From Streptomyces sp. NRRL S-337 (GTDB lineage Bacteria; Actinomycetota; Actinomycetes; Streptomycetales; Streptomycetaceae), in contig NZ_JOIX01000025.1 of the NCBI RefSeq assembly GCF_000720175.1, positions 1 through 64,000 of the forward strand: DNA of 64,000 bases. Direction: 5' to 3'. Of the stretch, positions 1-8,296 are shown in pieces. A model generated the notes under the pieces. The model worked only from the letters and a program-made list of their open reading frames with translations. It was not told the DNA's origin and searched no databases. Every line of letters begins with the position of its first letter. Within the stretch, counting starts at the first letter, position 1. Position numbers and translations under genes: made by a program.

Positions 1-36
1 TGTTCGTGGACGTAAAGCGACAGCAGTCCACGAACA
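1..36. other. 10-bp perfect inverted repeat (stem-loop)
   Basis: Bases 1-10 (TGTTCGTGGA) are exactly complementary to bases 27-36, with a 16-nt loop between them. It may be the terminator hairpin of a gene left of the window, although no T-tract follows. It does not match the HAIR (HspR) or CIRCE (HrcA) operators expected before dnaK genes. Being at the window edge, its full context cannot be judged. Confidence 0.5.
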
Positions 37-86
37 AGGCCCCGGAGGACCGTCACCGCACCCACAACAAACCCAGCCCGCCGCAG

Positions 87-208
87 GCGCAACGGCGAGA
101 AGCCCCACGGCGGGAAAGACAGGTACGTGCGGGGCGCCGCAAAGCGCGCAACGGCGAGCAACCCCGACGGCGGGACGGCCAGGTACGTGGGAGGCGCCGC
201 GAAGCGCA
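87..208. repeat. Two imperfect ~60-bp tandem copies upstream of dnaK
   Basis: The stretch beginning GCGCAACGGCGAG near base 87 is repeated from about base 146, with one 1-base length difference. Both copies contain ACGGCGGGA, AGGTACGTG and GGCGCCGC in the same order. The repeat lies in the 288-bp leader before dnaK, which has no convincing gene of its own. Function is unknown; it could be a duplicated regulatory site or a slippage product. Confidence 0.6.
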
Positions 209-288
209 AACGCAAACGCACCACAAAGCGGTGATATGGGACAATTGCCGCGGCGAGCGCACCGGGCCGCTAGGTGAGGAGAAGAACC

Positions 289-2099
289 ATGGCACGTGCA
301 GTGGGTATCGACCTCGGTACGACGAACTCGGTGGTCAGTGTGCTGGAGGGCGGCGAGCCCACGGTGATCACCAACGCCGAGGGGGCCCGCACTACCCCGT
401 CGGTGGTGGGGTTCGCCAAGGGCGGTGAGGTGCTGGTCGGGGAGATCGCCAAACGGCAGGCCGTGACCAACATCGACCGCACCGCGCGGTCGGTCAAGCG
501 CCACATGGGCGAGTCGGACTGGCGCTTCCCCGCCAGCGGCGACATCGACGGCAAGCGGTACACCGCCCAGGAGATCTCCGCGCGGGTGCTCCAGAAGCTC
601 AAGCGCGACGCCGAGGACTACCTGGGCGAGGACGTGACGGACGCCGTCGTCACCGTTCCGGCCTACTTCAACGACGCACAGCGCACCGCCACGAAGGAGG
701 CCGGGGAGATCGCCGGCCTGCGGGTGCTGCGGATCGTCAACGAGCCGACCGCCGCGGCGCTGGCGTACGGCCTGGACAAGGAGAACGACCAGACGATCCT
801 GGTCTTCGACCTCGGCGGTGGCACCTTCGACGTCTCGCTGCTGGAGATCGGCGAGGGCGTGGTCGAGGTCAAGGCCACCAATGGCGACACCCATCTGGGT
901 GGTGACGACTGGGACCAGCGGATCGTCGACTACCTGGCCAAGCAGTTCAAGAACGCGTACGGCATCGACCTGTCGAACGACAAGATGGCCACCCAGCGGC
1001 TGCGGGAGGCCGCGGAGAAGGCGAAGATCGAGCTGTCGGCGGCCACCGAAACGACGATCAACCTGCCGTATCTGAGCGCCTCGGCGGAGGGGCCGCTGCA
1101 CCTGGACGAGAAGCTGACCCGCTCGCAGTTCCAGCAGCTGACCGCGGACCTCCTGGAGCGCTGCAAGACGCCGTTCCACAACGCGGTGAAGGACGCCGGG
1201 ATCAAACTCTCGGACATCAACCACGTGATCCTGGTCGGCGGTTCGACCCGGATGCCCGCGGTGACGGAGCTGGTCAAGGAGCTCACCGGCAAGGACCCGC
1301 ACAAGGGCGTGAACCCGGACGAGGTCGTGGCGGTGGGGGCCGCCCTGCAGGCCGGTGTCCTCAAGGGCGAGGTCAAGGACGTCCTGCTGCTCGACGTCAC
1401 CCCGCTGTCCCTCGGCATCGAGACCAAGGGCGGCATCATGACCAAGCTCATCGAGCGGAACACGACGATCCCGACCAAGCGCTCGGAGATCTTCACCACC
1501 GCCGAGGACAACCAGGCGTCCGTGCAGATCCAGGTCTACCAGGGCGAGCGCGAGATCGCGGCGTACAACAAGAAGCTCGGGATGTTCCAGCTCACCGGCC
1601 TGCCGCCGGCCCCGCGCGGGGTGCCGCAGATCGAGGTCTCCTTCGACATCGACGCCAACGGCATCATGCACGTGACCGCGAAGGACCTGGGCACGGGCAA
1701 GGAGCAGAAGATGACCGTCACCGGCAGCGCCGCGAGGCCGCGGAGACCCGCAACCAGGGCGAGCAGCTCGTCTACCAGACCGAGAAGTTCCTCAAGGACA
1801 ACGAGGGCAAGGTCCCCGGTGAGATCAAGACCGAGGTCGAGACCGCCATCGGTGAGCTGAAGGAAAAGCTCAAGACCGAGGACACCGCGGCGATCCGCAC
1901 CGCCACCGAGAAGGTCGCGGCCGTCTCCCAGAAGCTCGGCCAGGCCATGTACGCCGACGCCCAGGCCGCGCAGGCCGCCGCGGGTGGCGGCGGAGCAGCC
2001 GGGGGTGGCGCGGGTGAGCAGGGCAAGTCCGACACCGCCGACGACGTCGTGGATGCCGAGATCGTCGACGACGACAAGCGGGAGGGAGGCGCGCCATGA
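289..2099 (+). pseudogene. dnaK: DnaK (Hsp70) chaperone paralogue, frameshifted by an internal deletion
   Basis: Hsp70 chaperone. It starts at ATG 289 behind GAGGAGAAG. The nucleotide-binding domain is intact (GIDLGTTNS at the N-terminus, [18 protein letters not shown]), and so is the beta-sandwich substrate domain to about residue 480 (MTVTG). After MTVTGS (about base 1730) the frame breaks. A different frame then resumes with typical C-terminal lid sequence ([19 protein letters not shown]) and the usual [10 protein letters not shown] tail, ending in a TGA that overlaps grpE. Compared with Streptomyces DnaK, about 27-28 residues after MTVTG are missing and the loss is not a multiple of three. 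Read literally, the product is a 523-residue protein without its lid. A sequencing error cannot be excluded, but a gap of about 82 bases is larger than usual errors. No dnaJ or hspR follows. Confidence 0.85.
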
Positions 2100-2788
2100 G
2101 CCGCTCGCCCCGGCTCCGCGGCTCGTCCCGGCCGCCGCTGGCCATCGTCGGAAGCGGCACGGACCGGCCGGAGGTCGGACGGCGCGGGCAGAAGGCCGGT
2201 TCCGGGAGCGAGGCAGGTTCCCCGCCGCCCCGTACCGAGCGGACCGACCGGGACACCGGTCCCCCGCCGTCCCGTGTGTCCGAAGAGGCCGGTACGTCCT
2301 CCCAGGAGGCCGTGCTCCGCGCCGAGCTGCGGCAGCGCACCGCCGAGCTGCAGGAGCGCACGGCCGATCTGCAGCGTCTCAAGGCCGAGTACGACAACTA
2401 CCGCAAGCGGGTGCACCGGGACCGGCTGGCGGTCGGCGAGATCGCCGTGGTCAACGTGCTGGGCCGGTTGCTGCCCGTGCTCGACGCCGTCGAGGAGGCG
2501 GCCGGGCAGGGCGAGGTCACGGGTGGCTTCGGGCGGGTCGCCCGGGCGCTGGTGGCCGAACTGACCGCGCTGGGCCTGATCTCGTTCGGCAGTGTGGGCG
2601 ACGCCTTCGATCCGGAGATCCACGAGGCCGTCACGTTCACGGCCATGAGCCGTCCCGAAAGCCCCTCGGGTGCCGTGTGCACCGCGGTGCTCCGGCAGGG
2701 TTACCGCGTCGGTGACCACCTGCTCCGTCCCGCGCAGGTGTCGGTCACGGGTGATCCGCCCGCGGCTCCGGCCCGTCCGTCCTGGTGA
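2096..2788 (+). CDS. grpE: GrpE nucleotide exchange factor
   Basis: Co-chaperone that releases ADP from DnaK. The ATG overlaps the dnaK stop (ATGA), so translation is coupled. The 230-residue protein has a low-complexity, charged N-terminus of about 80 residues. A coiled coil follows ([28 protein letters not shown]) and leads into the conserved YDNYRKRV segment. The C-terminal beta domain includes FDPEIHEAV and [16 protein letters not shown]. The chief E. coli motif order is kept. Its 3' end overlaps the convergent phosphatase gene by 44 bp. The gene is intact even though its partner dnaK is broken. Confidence 0.93.
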   Translation: MSRSPRLRGSSRPPLAIVGSGTDRPEVGRRGQKAGSGSEAGSPPPRTERTDRDTGPPPSRVSEEAGTSSQEAVLRAELRQRTAELQERTADLQRLKAEYDNYRKRVHRDRLAVGEIAVVNVLGRLLPVLDAVEEAAGQGEVTGGFGRVARALVAELTALGLISFGSVGDAFDPEIHEAVTFTAMSRPESPSGAVCTAVLRQGYRVGDHLLRPAQVSVTGDPPAAPARPSW

Positions 2789-3878
2789 GGGCGATGAGGG
2801 CGACGTCGTCGCTGAGGGTTCCGCCGACGTAGGCCAGCAGGTCGTCGCGGAGGTGCGCCACCAGCGCGCCCGGGTCCCGCTCGGTGCAGACGCCGACCCG
2901 GTCCGTCAGCCGGTAGAACGCGCCGGTCGCGTCCCGGGCCTCGATCACCCCGTCCGTGTACAGCAGGAGCAGATCGCCGGGGGCGAAGCCGAACGTCTCG
3001 ACCTGGTAGTCGCCCTCCGCCGGGGCGACGATTCCTAGAGGCAGCGCGGGGTCACGGACCTCCAGGGGGCGGACCTTGCCCTCCCGCAACAGGAGCGGTG
3101 GCGGGTGCCCGCAGTTCACCATCGTGAGCAACGGCTCGTCGTGATGGACGTCCAGCACCACCGCGGTCACGAAGGACTCGATGGGCTCGGGATCGGCGGC
3201 GGTGAGGTGCGCGGTGTTCCAGTGCACGGAGTTCCCCAGGTGGGCCGCCATGCCCGGCAGGGAGAGGTTGCGGTAGGCGGAGCCCTGGAAGGCGCCGATC
3301 AGCACCGCCGCCTCCCCGATGGCGGCCAGCCCCTTGCCGCGGACGTCGCCGACGACCAGCCGGGTGGCCCCCGGAACGGGTGCCACCGCGTACAGGTCGC
3401 CGCCGATCAGCGCCTCGGCTTCGGCGGCGAGGTAGGTGGCGGCGATCCGCAGCGGGCCGATGCGTTCGGGCAGTGGCCGCATCAGGACCTGCTGTGCCGC
3501 GACGGCGACCGACTGCACCTGGCTGAGCCGCCGCTGGTGCCGGTCCTGGACGTACCGGAAGACGGTGACGAGCACGGAGATCAGCAGCAGGGCGGCGATC
3601 TGCGCCTGGTGATTGGGGGTCATCAGACCGCCGTGCAGCATGCCGACGACGATCTGGGCGGCCACCGCGAGGGCGCCGACCGCGCCGGTGAGTCCGGGCC
3701 CGGCGAAGGAGGCGGTGATCGCGGGCGCGGCGACCAGGAACGGGCCGAGGTGGATGCTCGTCGGGGAGTTGATGTCCACCACGGTCACAGCCACGATGAT
3801 CGTCAGCGGGACGATCAGCAGGCCGGGGCTCCCCCGCCGGAAGCCGGCGGGCGGGGCTGGACCGTGCCGGAGGCGCAT
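2745..3878 (-). CDS. Membrane-anchored PP2C/SpoIIE-type serine phosphatase
   Basis: 377 residues. The N-terminal ~115 residues contain about three to four hydrophobic helices (GLLIVPLTIIVAV, FLVAAPAITASF, AALLLISVLVTVF). A SpoIIE-type phosphatase domain follows. The metal-binding aspartates are visible in GGDLYAVAP, VVGDVRGKGLAA, LYTDGVIEARD and the terminal SDDVALIAL. In Streptomyces such proteins usually dephosphorylate anti-anti-sigma factors in partner-switching cascades, but no STAS protein is adjacent here. There is no PAS, GAF or HATPase domain. The start ATG at 3878 follows AAAGAGGAG. It converges on grpE. Confidence 0.9.
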   Translation of the reverse strand: MRLRHGPAPPAGFRRGSPGLLIVPLTIIVAVTVVDINSPTSIHLGPFLVAAPAITASFAGPGLTGAVGALAVAAQIVVGMLHGGLMTPNHQAQIAALLLISVLVTVFRYVQDRHQRRLSQVQSVAVAAQQVLMRPLPERIGPLRIAATYLAAEAEALIGGDLYAVAPVPGATRLVVGDVRGKGLAAIGEAAVLIGAFQGSAYRNLSLPGMAAHLGNSVHWNTAHLTAADPEPIESFVTAVVLDVHHDEPLLTMVNCGHPPPLLLREGKVRPLEVRDPALPLGIVAPAEGDYQVETFGFAPGDLLLLYTDGVIEARDATGAFYRLTDRVGVCTERDPGALVAHLRDDLLAYVGGTLSDDVALIALTRTDGPEPRADHP

Positions 3879-4000
3879 AACTCCTCTTTACACCCCTGCC
3901 GACGACCATGCCGGGCAACGGGACGGACCCCGGGACCGTGGGTCCCGGGGTCCTGGCCGACGCGGTGCCGCGCCGGTCTCCGCAAGTCTGCCGCGACGTC

Positions 4001-4207
4001 TCAGACGTCGCTGGTCTGCACGGTGGCAAGACCGGTCAGCTGCCCGGTGGGCAGGGAGGGGACGAGCGACTGGGCGGTGCCGACGACGTCGCCGATGGCC
4101 ACCGAGCCACCGTGGCCGGCCACCTCGGCACCGGCGCTGGCGAGACCACCGGAAATGTTGTCCAGCTCGCTGTCGGCAATCTCGCAGGTCTCGACGATGT
4201 CACGCAT
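4001..4207 (-). CDS. Orphan double-glycine leader peptide (RiPP precursor-like), 68 aa
   Basis: Start ATG 4207 is chosen because AAGGAAGG sits 7 nt upstream; an in-frame ATG at 4234 lacks such a site. The N-terminal 21 residues (MRDIVETCEIADSELDNISG plus G) have the look of class II lanthipeptide or bacteriocin leaders: acidic helix, ELDxISGG, then a predicted GG cleavage point. The 47-residue remainder is rich in Gly, Ala, Val, Ser and Thr, with no Cys. A lanthionine-bridged product is therefore impossible from the core, although Ser/Thr dehydration is not excluded. No LanM, protease-transporter or other modifying gene is adjacent. It could be a secreted GG-peptide or an unmodified small protein. 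The gene itself is well supported; its role is inference. Confidence 0.75.
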   Translation of the reverse strand: MRDIVETCEIADSELDNISGGLASAGAEVAGHGGSVAIGDVVGTAQSLVPSLPTGQLTGLATVQTSDV

Positions 4208-4702
4208 GACGTGCCCTTCCTTCATTACTCTCAATTATTCCTGGCGGACGCCGCGCGGAATTCATGCACTCCACATGCAAGAAAAATTACGCACGGTCCG
4301 GCGGCAGCGAGTTCACCGCCCGATAACTCGGGCCGCGGTGATCAACCTCCCGCACCGGAAGGATGCAATCACGCCGACGAAGCGTCAGGCAACCTGCCAC
4401 CCATTTTCCTTTCCGGATGTTCACGTTCGCCCTCCCAACCCCGCTGAAGTGCAGCTTTGTCAGTCACCGGGTGACGAATCCAACGAACCACGCACCCATG
4501 GAAGCAACGTCTCGGCCATTGCGAAAAGACGCCGCACCCCTGGAAAAGGCATCGCATCCGGCCGCGACTGGACATATCTGCATTTACGTTTCGACGGGGG
4601 ATGCGGGGACCGGGATGACCAGAGATGTCGGGATGTATGACCCGACGGCACATGCAATTGGCCAGGCCGGACGAAAACGGCACCTTCAGGCGTCCGGGGC
4701 GA
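4208..4702. other. 495-bp gene-free stretch of lower GC
   Basis: No convincing gene was found. The stretch is visibly more AT-rich than its surroundings. Just upstream of the leader-peptide gene, on the minus strand, TGCATG occurs twice 11 bp apart (near 4264-4280), in a region with AATAATT that could hold its promoter. Short frames here lack Streptomyces codon use and good ribosome sites. It probably contains the promoter of the leader-peptide gene and perhaps the 3' untranslated region of the acylphosphatase gene. Confidence 0.5.
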
Positions 4703-4969
4703 TTACCGGACCTCGAAGCCCGGCAGCCCTTCGGGTTCCTCCTCCGTCACCGACACCGCGTCGACGACCGCCGCGGGCGGCCCCTGGTGCGCCCACTCCA
4801 CCAGCTTCTGCACGCTCTCCGGATCGCCCTCGAACACGGCCTCCACGGTTCCGTCCCGCACGTTCCGCACCCAGCCGGCCACGCCCCGCGCCTCGGCCGT
4901 GCGCCGGCAGGTGTCGCGGAAGAACACCCCCTGCACGGACCCCGAGACCACCACCCGCCTGCGGATCAT
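4703..4969 (-). CDS. acyP: Acylphosphatase
   Basis: 88 residues, the family's usual length. It hydrolyses carboxyl-phosphate bonds such as those of acetyl or carbamoyl phosphate. The catalytic arginine is in GSVQGVFFRDTCRR, and the catalytic asparagine is in GWVRNVRDGTVEAVFEG, both in the normal spacing. The C-terminus ends with the usual FEVR-type strand. It is a single-gene unit between the AT-rich gap and the DUF72 gene on the same strand. Confident assignment. Confidence 0.95.
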   Translation of the reverse strand: MIRRRVVVSGSVQGVFFRDTCRRTAEARGVAGWVRNVRDGTVEAVFEGDPESVQKLVEWAHQGPPAAVVDAVSVTEEEPEGLPGFEVR

Positions 4970-5010
4970 CCGTCCTCACCTCGCCTCATGGCTTCCCTCT
5001 CGTTCACGTC

Positions 5011-5076
5011 CGCCCGCTCGTCAGGGCTGTTCCGTCGTCAGGTCGCCCGCTCGTCAGGGCTGCTCTGTCGTCAGGT
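5011..5076. repeat. 33-bp tandem duplication running into the DUF72 stop codon
   Basis: CGCCCGCTCGTCAGGGCTG at 5011 recurs at 5044, with the rest of the 33-bp unit nearly identical (GTCGTCAGGT endings). The second copy includes the TGA stop of the DUF72 gene (complement of 5071-5073). It lies in the 100-bp spacer between that gene and acyP. Confidence 0.75.
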
Positions 5077-5844
5077 CTGTTCCTCGCGCCCGGACGGCGT
5101 ACGGGTGACCGTGCGCCCGGTGGCCGCCACCGCCCGCGCGAACACGCTCGCGTCGTGCACGGCCGCGCCGCCCGGGTCGTTGTTGAAGTACGCGTACACC
5201 TCGGCCCGGTCCGGCCAGGTGTCGGCGATCCGGCGCGCCCAGGTGGCGAGCGCCGTTCTCCCGTAGCGCGGCCAGGGTGCCGCGCGGCCCTCGTGGAACC
5301 GCACGTAGCCCCAGTCGGCGGTCCGCCACAGCGGTGCCACCGGACGGGACCCCCGGTCGGCCCAGCACAGCGCCGCGCCCCGGCGCTCCAGCACCTCCCG
5401 TACCTCCTCGGTCCACCACGAGTCGTGCCGGGGCTCGACGGCCACCCGCGTACCGGCGGGAAAGCAGTCGAGGCAGGCGTCCAGCAGCCCGGCGTCCCGC
5501 CGCAGCGTGGGCGGCAGCTGGAGCAGTACGGGCCCGAGCCGCGGCCCGAGGGCGGCGGCCCGTGACATCAGCCGGTCCACCGGCTCCTCGGGGGTGCGCA
5601 GCCGCTTGATGTGGGTCAGATAGCGGCTCGCCTTGACTGCCATCACGAAGCCGTCCGGGGTCCGGTCCCGCCAGTCGGCGAAGGTCTTCTCCTCGGGCAG
5701 CCGGTAGAAGGCCGCATTGCTCTCGACGGTCGCGAACCCTCGCGCGTACTCCTCCAGCCACAGCCGCTGCGGCCGGTCCGGCGGGTAGAGGACACCGCGC
5801 CAGTCCTTGTACTGCCAGCCGGAGGTTCCGAGGAGGACGGTCAT
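5071..5844 (-). CDS. DUF72 family protein (TIM-barrel, YecE-like)
   Basis: 257 residues starting MTVLLGTSGWQYKDWRGVLYP. The family signature GTSGWxYxxW is present at the very start, and SNAAFYRLP and GFVMAVKASRYLTHIKRL follow in the usual order. AYFNNDPGGAAVHDA near the end is also typical. DUF72 proteins are predicted TIM barrels of unknown reaction. No functional partner is evident: the neighbours are acyP downstream and a divergent hydrolase. The family assignment is firm; the function is unknown. Confidence 0.9.
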   Translation of the reverse strand: MTVLLGTSGWQYKDWRGVLYPPDRPQRLWLEEYARGFATVESNAAFYRLPEEKTFADWRDRTPDGFVMAVKASRYLTHIKRLRTPEEPVDRLMSRAAALGPRLGPVLLQLPPTLRRDAGLLDACLDCFPAGTRVAVEPRHDSWWTEEVREVLERRGAALCWADRGSRPVAPLWRTADWGYVRFHEGRAAPWPRYGRTALATWARRIADTWPDRAEVYAYFNNDPGGAAVHDASVFARAVAATGRTVTRTPSGREEQT

Positions 5845-5879
5845 GTCCGGATGCCTGCCCGCTGGTGCCCGCGCCCTAT

Positions 5880-5928
5880 CAGGGCACCCTCAGGGCACCA
5901 CAGGGCACCCTCAGGGCACCATCAGGGC
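5880..5928. repeat. CAGGGCACC tandem repeat in a divergent promoter region
   Basis: CAGGGCACC occurs four times at 5880, 5891, 5901 and 5912, followed by a partial copy at 5923. The spacing is 10-11 bp, close to one helical turn. It lies between the divergent DUF72 and hydrolase genes, where it could be a repeated protein-binding site. Confidence 0.7.
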
Positions 5929-5993
5929 GTCATCGGTGCCACGCCCGTCCCACGGCTCCCGCCCGCGCCGGGACGCCCTTGCGGAGCCCGGTG

Positions 5994-6848
5994 GTGACGG
6001 TCAGTGTGGGGCCCGTGACTTCCTTCGTCCTGCCCCACGCCCTGCACGGCAGGGGTCCGCACAAGGTGATCGCCGTCCACGGGTGGTTCGCCGACCGGTC
6101 CGCCTTCGCACCGCTCCTCCCCGACCTCGACCGCGCCGCCTTCCAGTACGCACTGGTCGATCTCCGTGGCTACGGCGAGGCGCAGGACGCGGCCGGCGCC
6201 TACACCACGGCGGAGGGCGCGGCCGACGTGCTGGCGCTCGCCGACCGGCTGGGCTGGGACCGGTTCTCGGTGCTCGGCCATTCGATGGGCGGCAGCGTCG
6301 TCCAGCGGGTGCTGGCCGCGGCCCCGGCGCGCGTCCGGCGGCTGGTCGGCATCTCGCCGGTGCCCGCCTCCGGGTTTCCGCTGCCGCCGGACCAGTGGGC
6401 GCTGTTCTCCTCGGCGGCGCACGCCCCGGACAGCCGGCGGGCCATCATCGACCTCACGTCCGGCGGCCGGCGCCCCGACGCCTGGCTGGACCGGATGGTG
6501 CGGCGGTCACTGGAGCGCAGCAATCCGACGGCGTTCCGTACCTGGCTGGACTCCTGGGCCGGTGAGGGCTTCGCCGACGACGTCGACGGTTCGCCGGTGC
6601 CGGCGCTGGCGGTGACCGGATCCCTGGACCCCGCTCTCACCGCCGAACTGACCCGCCGGACGTGGCTGCGGTGGTACGCCAACAGCCAGCTGATCGAGCT
6701 GTCGGCGGCCGGGCACTACGCGATGGACGAGACGCCGCTGGAGCTGATCCGCACCGTCGAGGACTTCCTGCGCGCGGACGGCGACGGCGACAGCGACAGG
6801 GACGGGGGCCGCGGTATCAGGGCCGCCGGCGGGCCGGAGGCGGGATGA
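5994..6848 (+). CDS. Alpha/beta hydrolase
   Basis: 284 residues. GTG 5994 is preferred because a GGAG lies 7 nt upstream; GTG 5991 or 6015 remain possible. The oxyanion HG motif is in VIAVHGWFADRSAF. The nucleophile elbow is GHSMGGS (Ser), the acid is probably Asp in TGSLDPAL, and the histidine is in AAGHYAMDETP. This is the standard order for esterase or epoxide/ester hydrolases of this fold. Its stop overlaps the P450 start (ATGA), so the two are translationally coupled and may act on one substrate. The C-terminal 30 residues are a low-complexity Asp/Gly/Arg tail. Confidence 0.88.
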   Translation: MTVSVGPVTSFVLPHALHGRGPHKVIAVHGWFADRSAFAPLLPDLDRAAFQYALVDLRGYGEAQDAAGAYTTAEGAADVLALADRLGWDRFSVLGHSMGGSVVQRVLAAAPARVRRLVGISPVPASGFPLPPDQWALFSSAAHAPDSRRAIIDLTSGGRRPDAWLDRMVRRSLERSNPTAFRTWLDSWAGEGFADDVDGSPVPALAVTGSLDPALTAELTRRTWLRWYANSQLIELSAAGHYAMDETPLELIRTVEDFLRADGDGDSDRDGGRGIRAAGGPEAG

Positions 6849-8296
6849 CGCCTCCGGCGGCCGACGCTCCCCGGATACCCGACGTCTTCGACCCCCGCGG
6901 CTACGCCCAGGGGCTGCCGCACTCCGCCTACCGGCTGCTGCGCGACCGGTACCCGGTGGTCCGGCAGGAGGAGCACGAGGTCCTCGGCTGGCCCGCCGGG
7001 CCCGGGTTCTGGGCGGTCACCCGGCATGCCGACGTCGTCCGCGTCCTGAAGGACTTCCGCACCTTCTCCTCGCACCTGGGCGCCACCCAGATCCGCGATC
7101 CGGACCCCGCCGACCTGCCGTTCATCCGGCGCATGATGCTCAATCAGGACCCTTCCCCAAGCTCTCAACTCCGTTCGAGCAGGGGAGACCCCAATCCAAC
7201 CCCTCAACTCCGTTCGAGCAGGGGAGACCCCAATCCAAGCTCTCAACTCCGTTCGAGCAGGGGAGACCCCAACCCAACCCCTCAACTCCGTTCGAGCAGG
7301 GGAGGCCCCAACGACCACGGTCGTTTGCGTCGGCTGGTCGGGCGGGCCTTCACCCGCGGCCGGGTCGACCGCTTCGAGGCGGCGGTACGCGACCGGGCCC
7401 GCGGGCTGCTGACCGCGGCGCTCGACACCGCGCGTGCCGGGAGCGGTGTGGTCGACCTGGTCACCACCGTCACCGACGATTACGCGCTGCTCAACCTCGC
7501 CGACGTGCTCGGGGTGCCGCCCGGTGAACGCGGGCTGCTGCTGGACTGGACCCGGCGGGTCATCGGCTACCAGGACCCGGACGAATCCGGTCCGCCGGCG
7601 TCCGGCCCGGACGGCCGGCCGGCCGACCCGCGCTCCCCGGCGATGCTGCAGGACATGTTCGCGTTCGCGCGGGAGCTGGCCGCCCACAAGCGGCGGCACC
7701 CCGGCGACGACGTGCTGACGGCCCTCGCCACGGACCGCGAACTGGCCACGCCCGAGCTGGAGATGTTCTTCTTCCTGCTGACCATCGCGGGGAACGACAC
7801 GGTACGCAGCGCGGCACCGGGCGGACTGCTGGCCCTGGCCCGGCACCCGGACGCCTACCGCGCGCTGCGCGCCGGTGCCGTGGCCATGTCCTCGTGCGTG
7901 GAGGAGCTGCTGCGCTGGCACCCGCCGGTGCTCAGTTTCCGGCGTACCGCGGCGTGCGACACGGAACTTGCGGGCTGCCGGATTCGCGCCGGTGACAAGG
8001 TGGTCGTCTTCCACGGCTCGGCCAACTACGACGAGCGGGTGTTCGCCGCCCCGCACCGCCTGGACCTCGCCCGTACGCCCAACCCCCATGTCTCCTTCGG
8101 CGACGGCCCGCACGTCTGCCTGGGTGCCCATCTCGCCCGGCTGCAGCTGCGGGTGCTCTACGAGGAGACCCGAGATCTGCTGCCGGCCCTGGAACTCGCC
8201 GCCCCACCACGGTACTTGGTGTCGAACTTCATCCACGGCCTCAAGTCCCTGCCGCTGCGGCTCCTCCCGTCGGACGGGGATCGCCTGCCGGGCTGA
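6845..8296 (+). CDS. Cytochrome P450 with an in-frame 39-bp repeat insertion
   Basis: 483 residues from ATG 6845, coupled to the hydrolase. Bacterial class I P450 features are present. The I-helix is AGNDTVRSA, the K-helix ExxR is in EELLRW, and the heme loop is FGDGPHVCLGAHLAR with Cys ligand. Helix C (RLRRLVGRAFTRGRV) is normal. Between MMLNQDP and that helix the protein has about 53 extra residues made of four 13-residue repeats of the type PTPQLRSSRGDPN; relatives have only a few residues there. The frame is preserved, so a full-length protein is predicted. Whether the B-C region, which shapes the substrate pocket, tolerates the insert is unknown. The 3' end overlaps the convergent regulator by 56 bp. 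Confidence 0.9.
   Translation: MTPPAADAPRIPDVFDPRGYAQGLPHSAYRLLRDRYPVVRQEEHEVLGWPAGPGFWAVTRHADVVRVLKDFRTFSSHLGATQIRDPDPADLPFIRRMMLNQDPSPSSQLRSSRGDPNPTPQLRSSRGDPNPSSQLRSSRGDPNPTPQLRSSRGGPNDHGRLRRLVGRAFTRGRVDRFEAAVRDRARGLLTAALDTARAGSGVVDLVTTVTDDYALLNLADVLGVPPGERGLLLDWTRRVIGYQDPDESGPPASGPDGRPADPRSPAMLQDMFAFARELAAHKRRHPGDDVLTALATDRELATPELEMFFFLLTIAGNDTVRSAAPGGLLALARHPDAYRALRAGAVAMSSCVEELLRWHPPVLSFRRTAACDTELAGCRIRAGDKVVVFHGSANYDERVFAAPHRLDLARTPNPHVSFGDGPHVCLGAHLARLQLRVLYEETRDLLPALELAAPPRYLVSNFIHGLKSLPLRLLPSDGDRLPG
7151..7312 (+). repeat. Four 39-bp direct repeats inside the P450 gene
   Basis: CTCAACTCCGTTCGAGCAGG begins at 7164, 7203, 7242 and 7281, exactly 39 bp apart. The linkers alternate between AAGCT and AACCC types. 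Each unit contains an imperfect palindrome around TTCGAG. 39 is a multiple of three, so the frame is kept. The units resemble GGGGTCTCCCCTGCTCGAAC elements I recall from intergenic Streptomyces DNA, read on the other strand; that recollection is unverified. Confidence 0.92.

Noticed and set aside
1..288. HAIR or CIRCE heat-shock operator before dnaK
   Set aside because: Neither CTTGAGT-N7-ACTCAAG nor the CIRCE inverted repeat is present; the visible palindrome differs.
4001..4207. Classical lanthipeptide precursor
   Set aside because: The core lacks cysteine and no LanM or LanBC gene is near; only the leader resembles that class.
4460..4657. 65-codon minus-strand ORF in the AT-rich gap
   Set aside because: No convincing start signal or codon bias; no recognised protein.
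4363..5565. Long plus-strand open frame of 400 codons
   Set aside because: It lies antisense to acylphosphatase and DUF72, is Arg/Pro-rich and has no ribosome site; a high-GC shadow.
7151..7312. CRISPR-like array
   Set aside because: Units are directly joined at 39 bp without unique spacers and lie inside a P450 gene.
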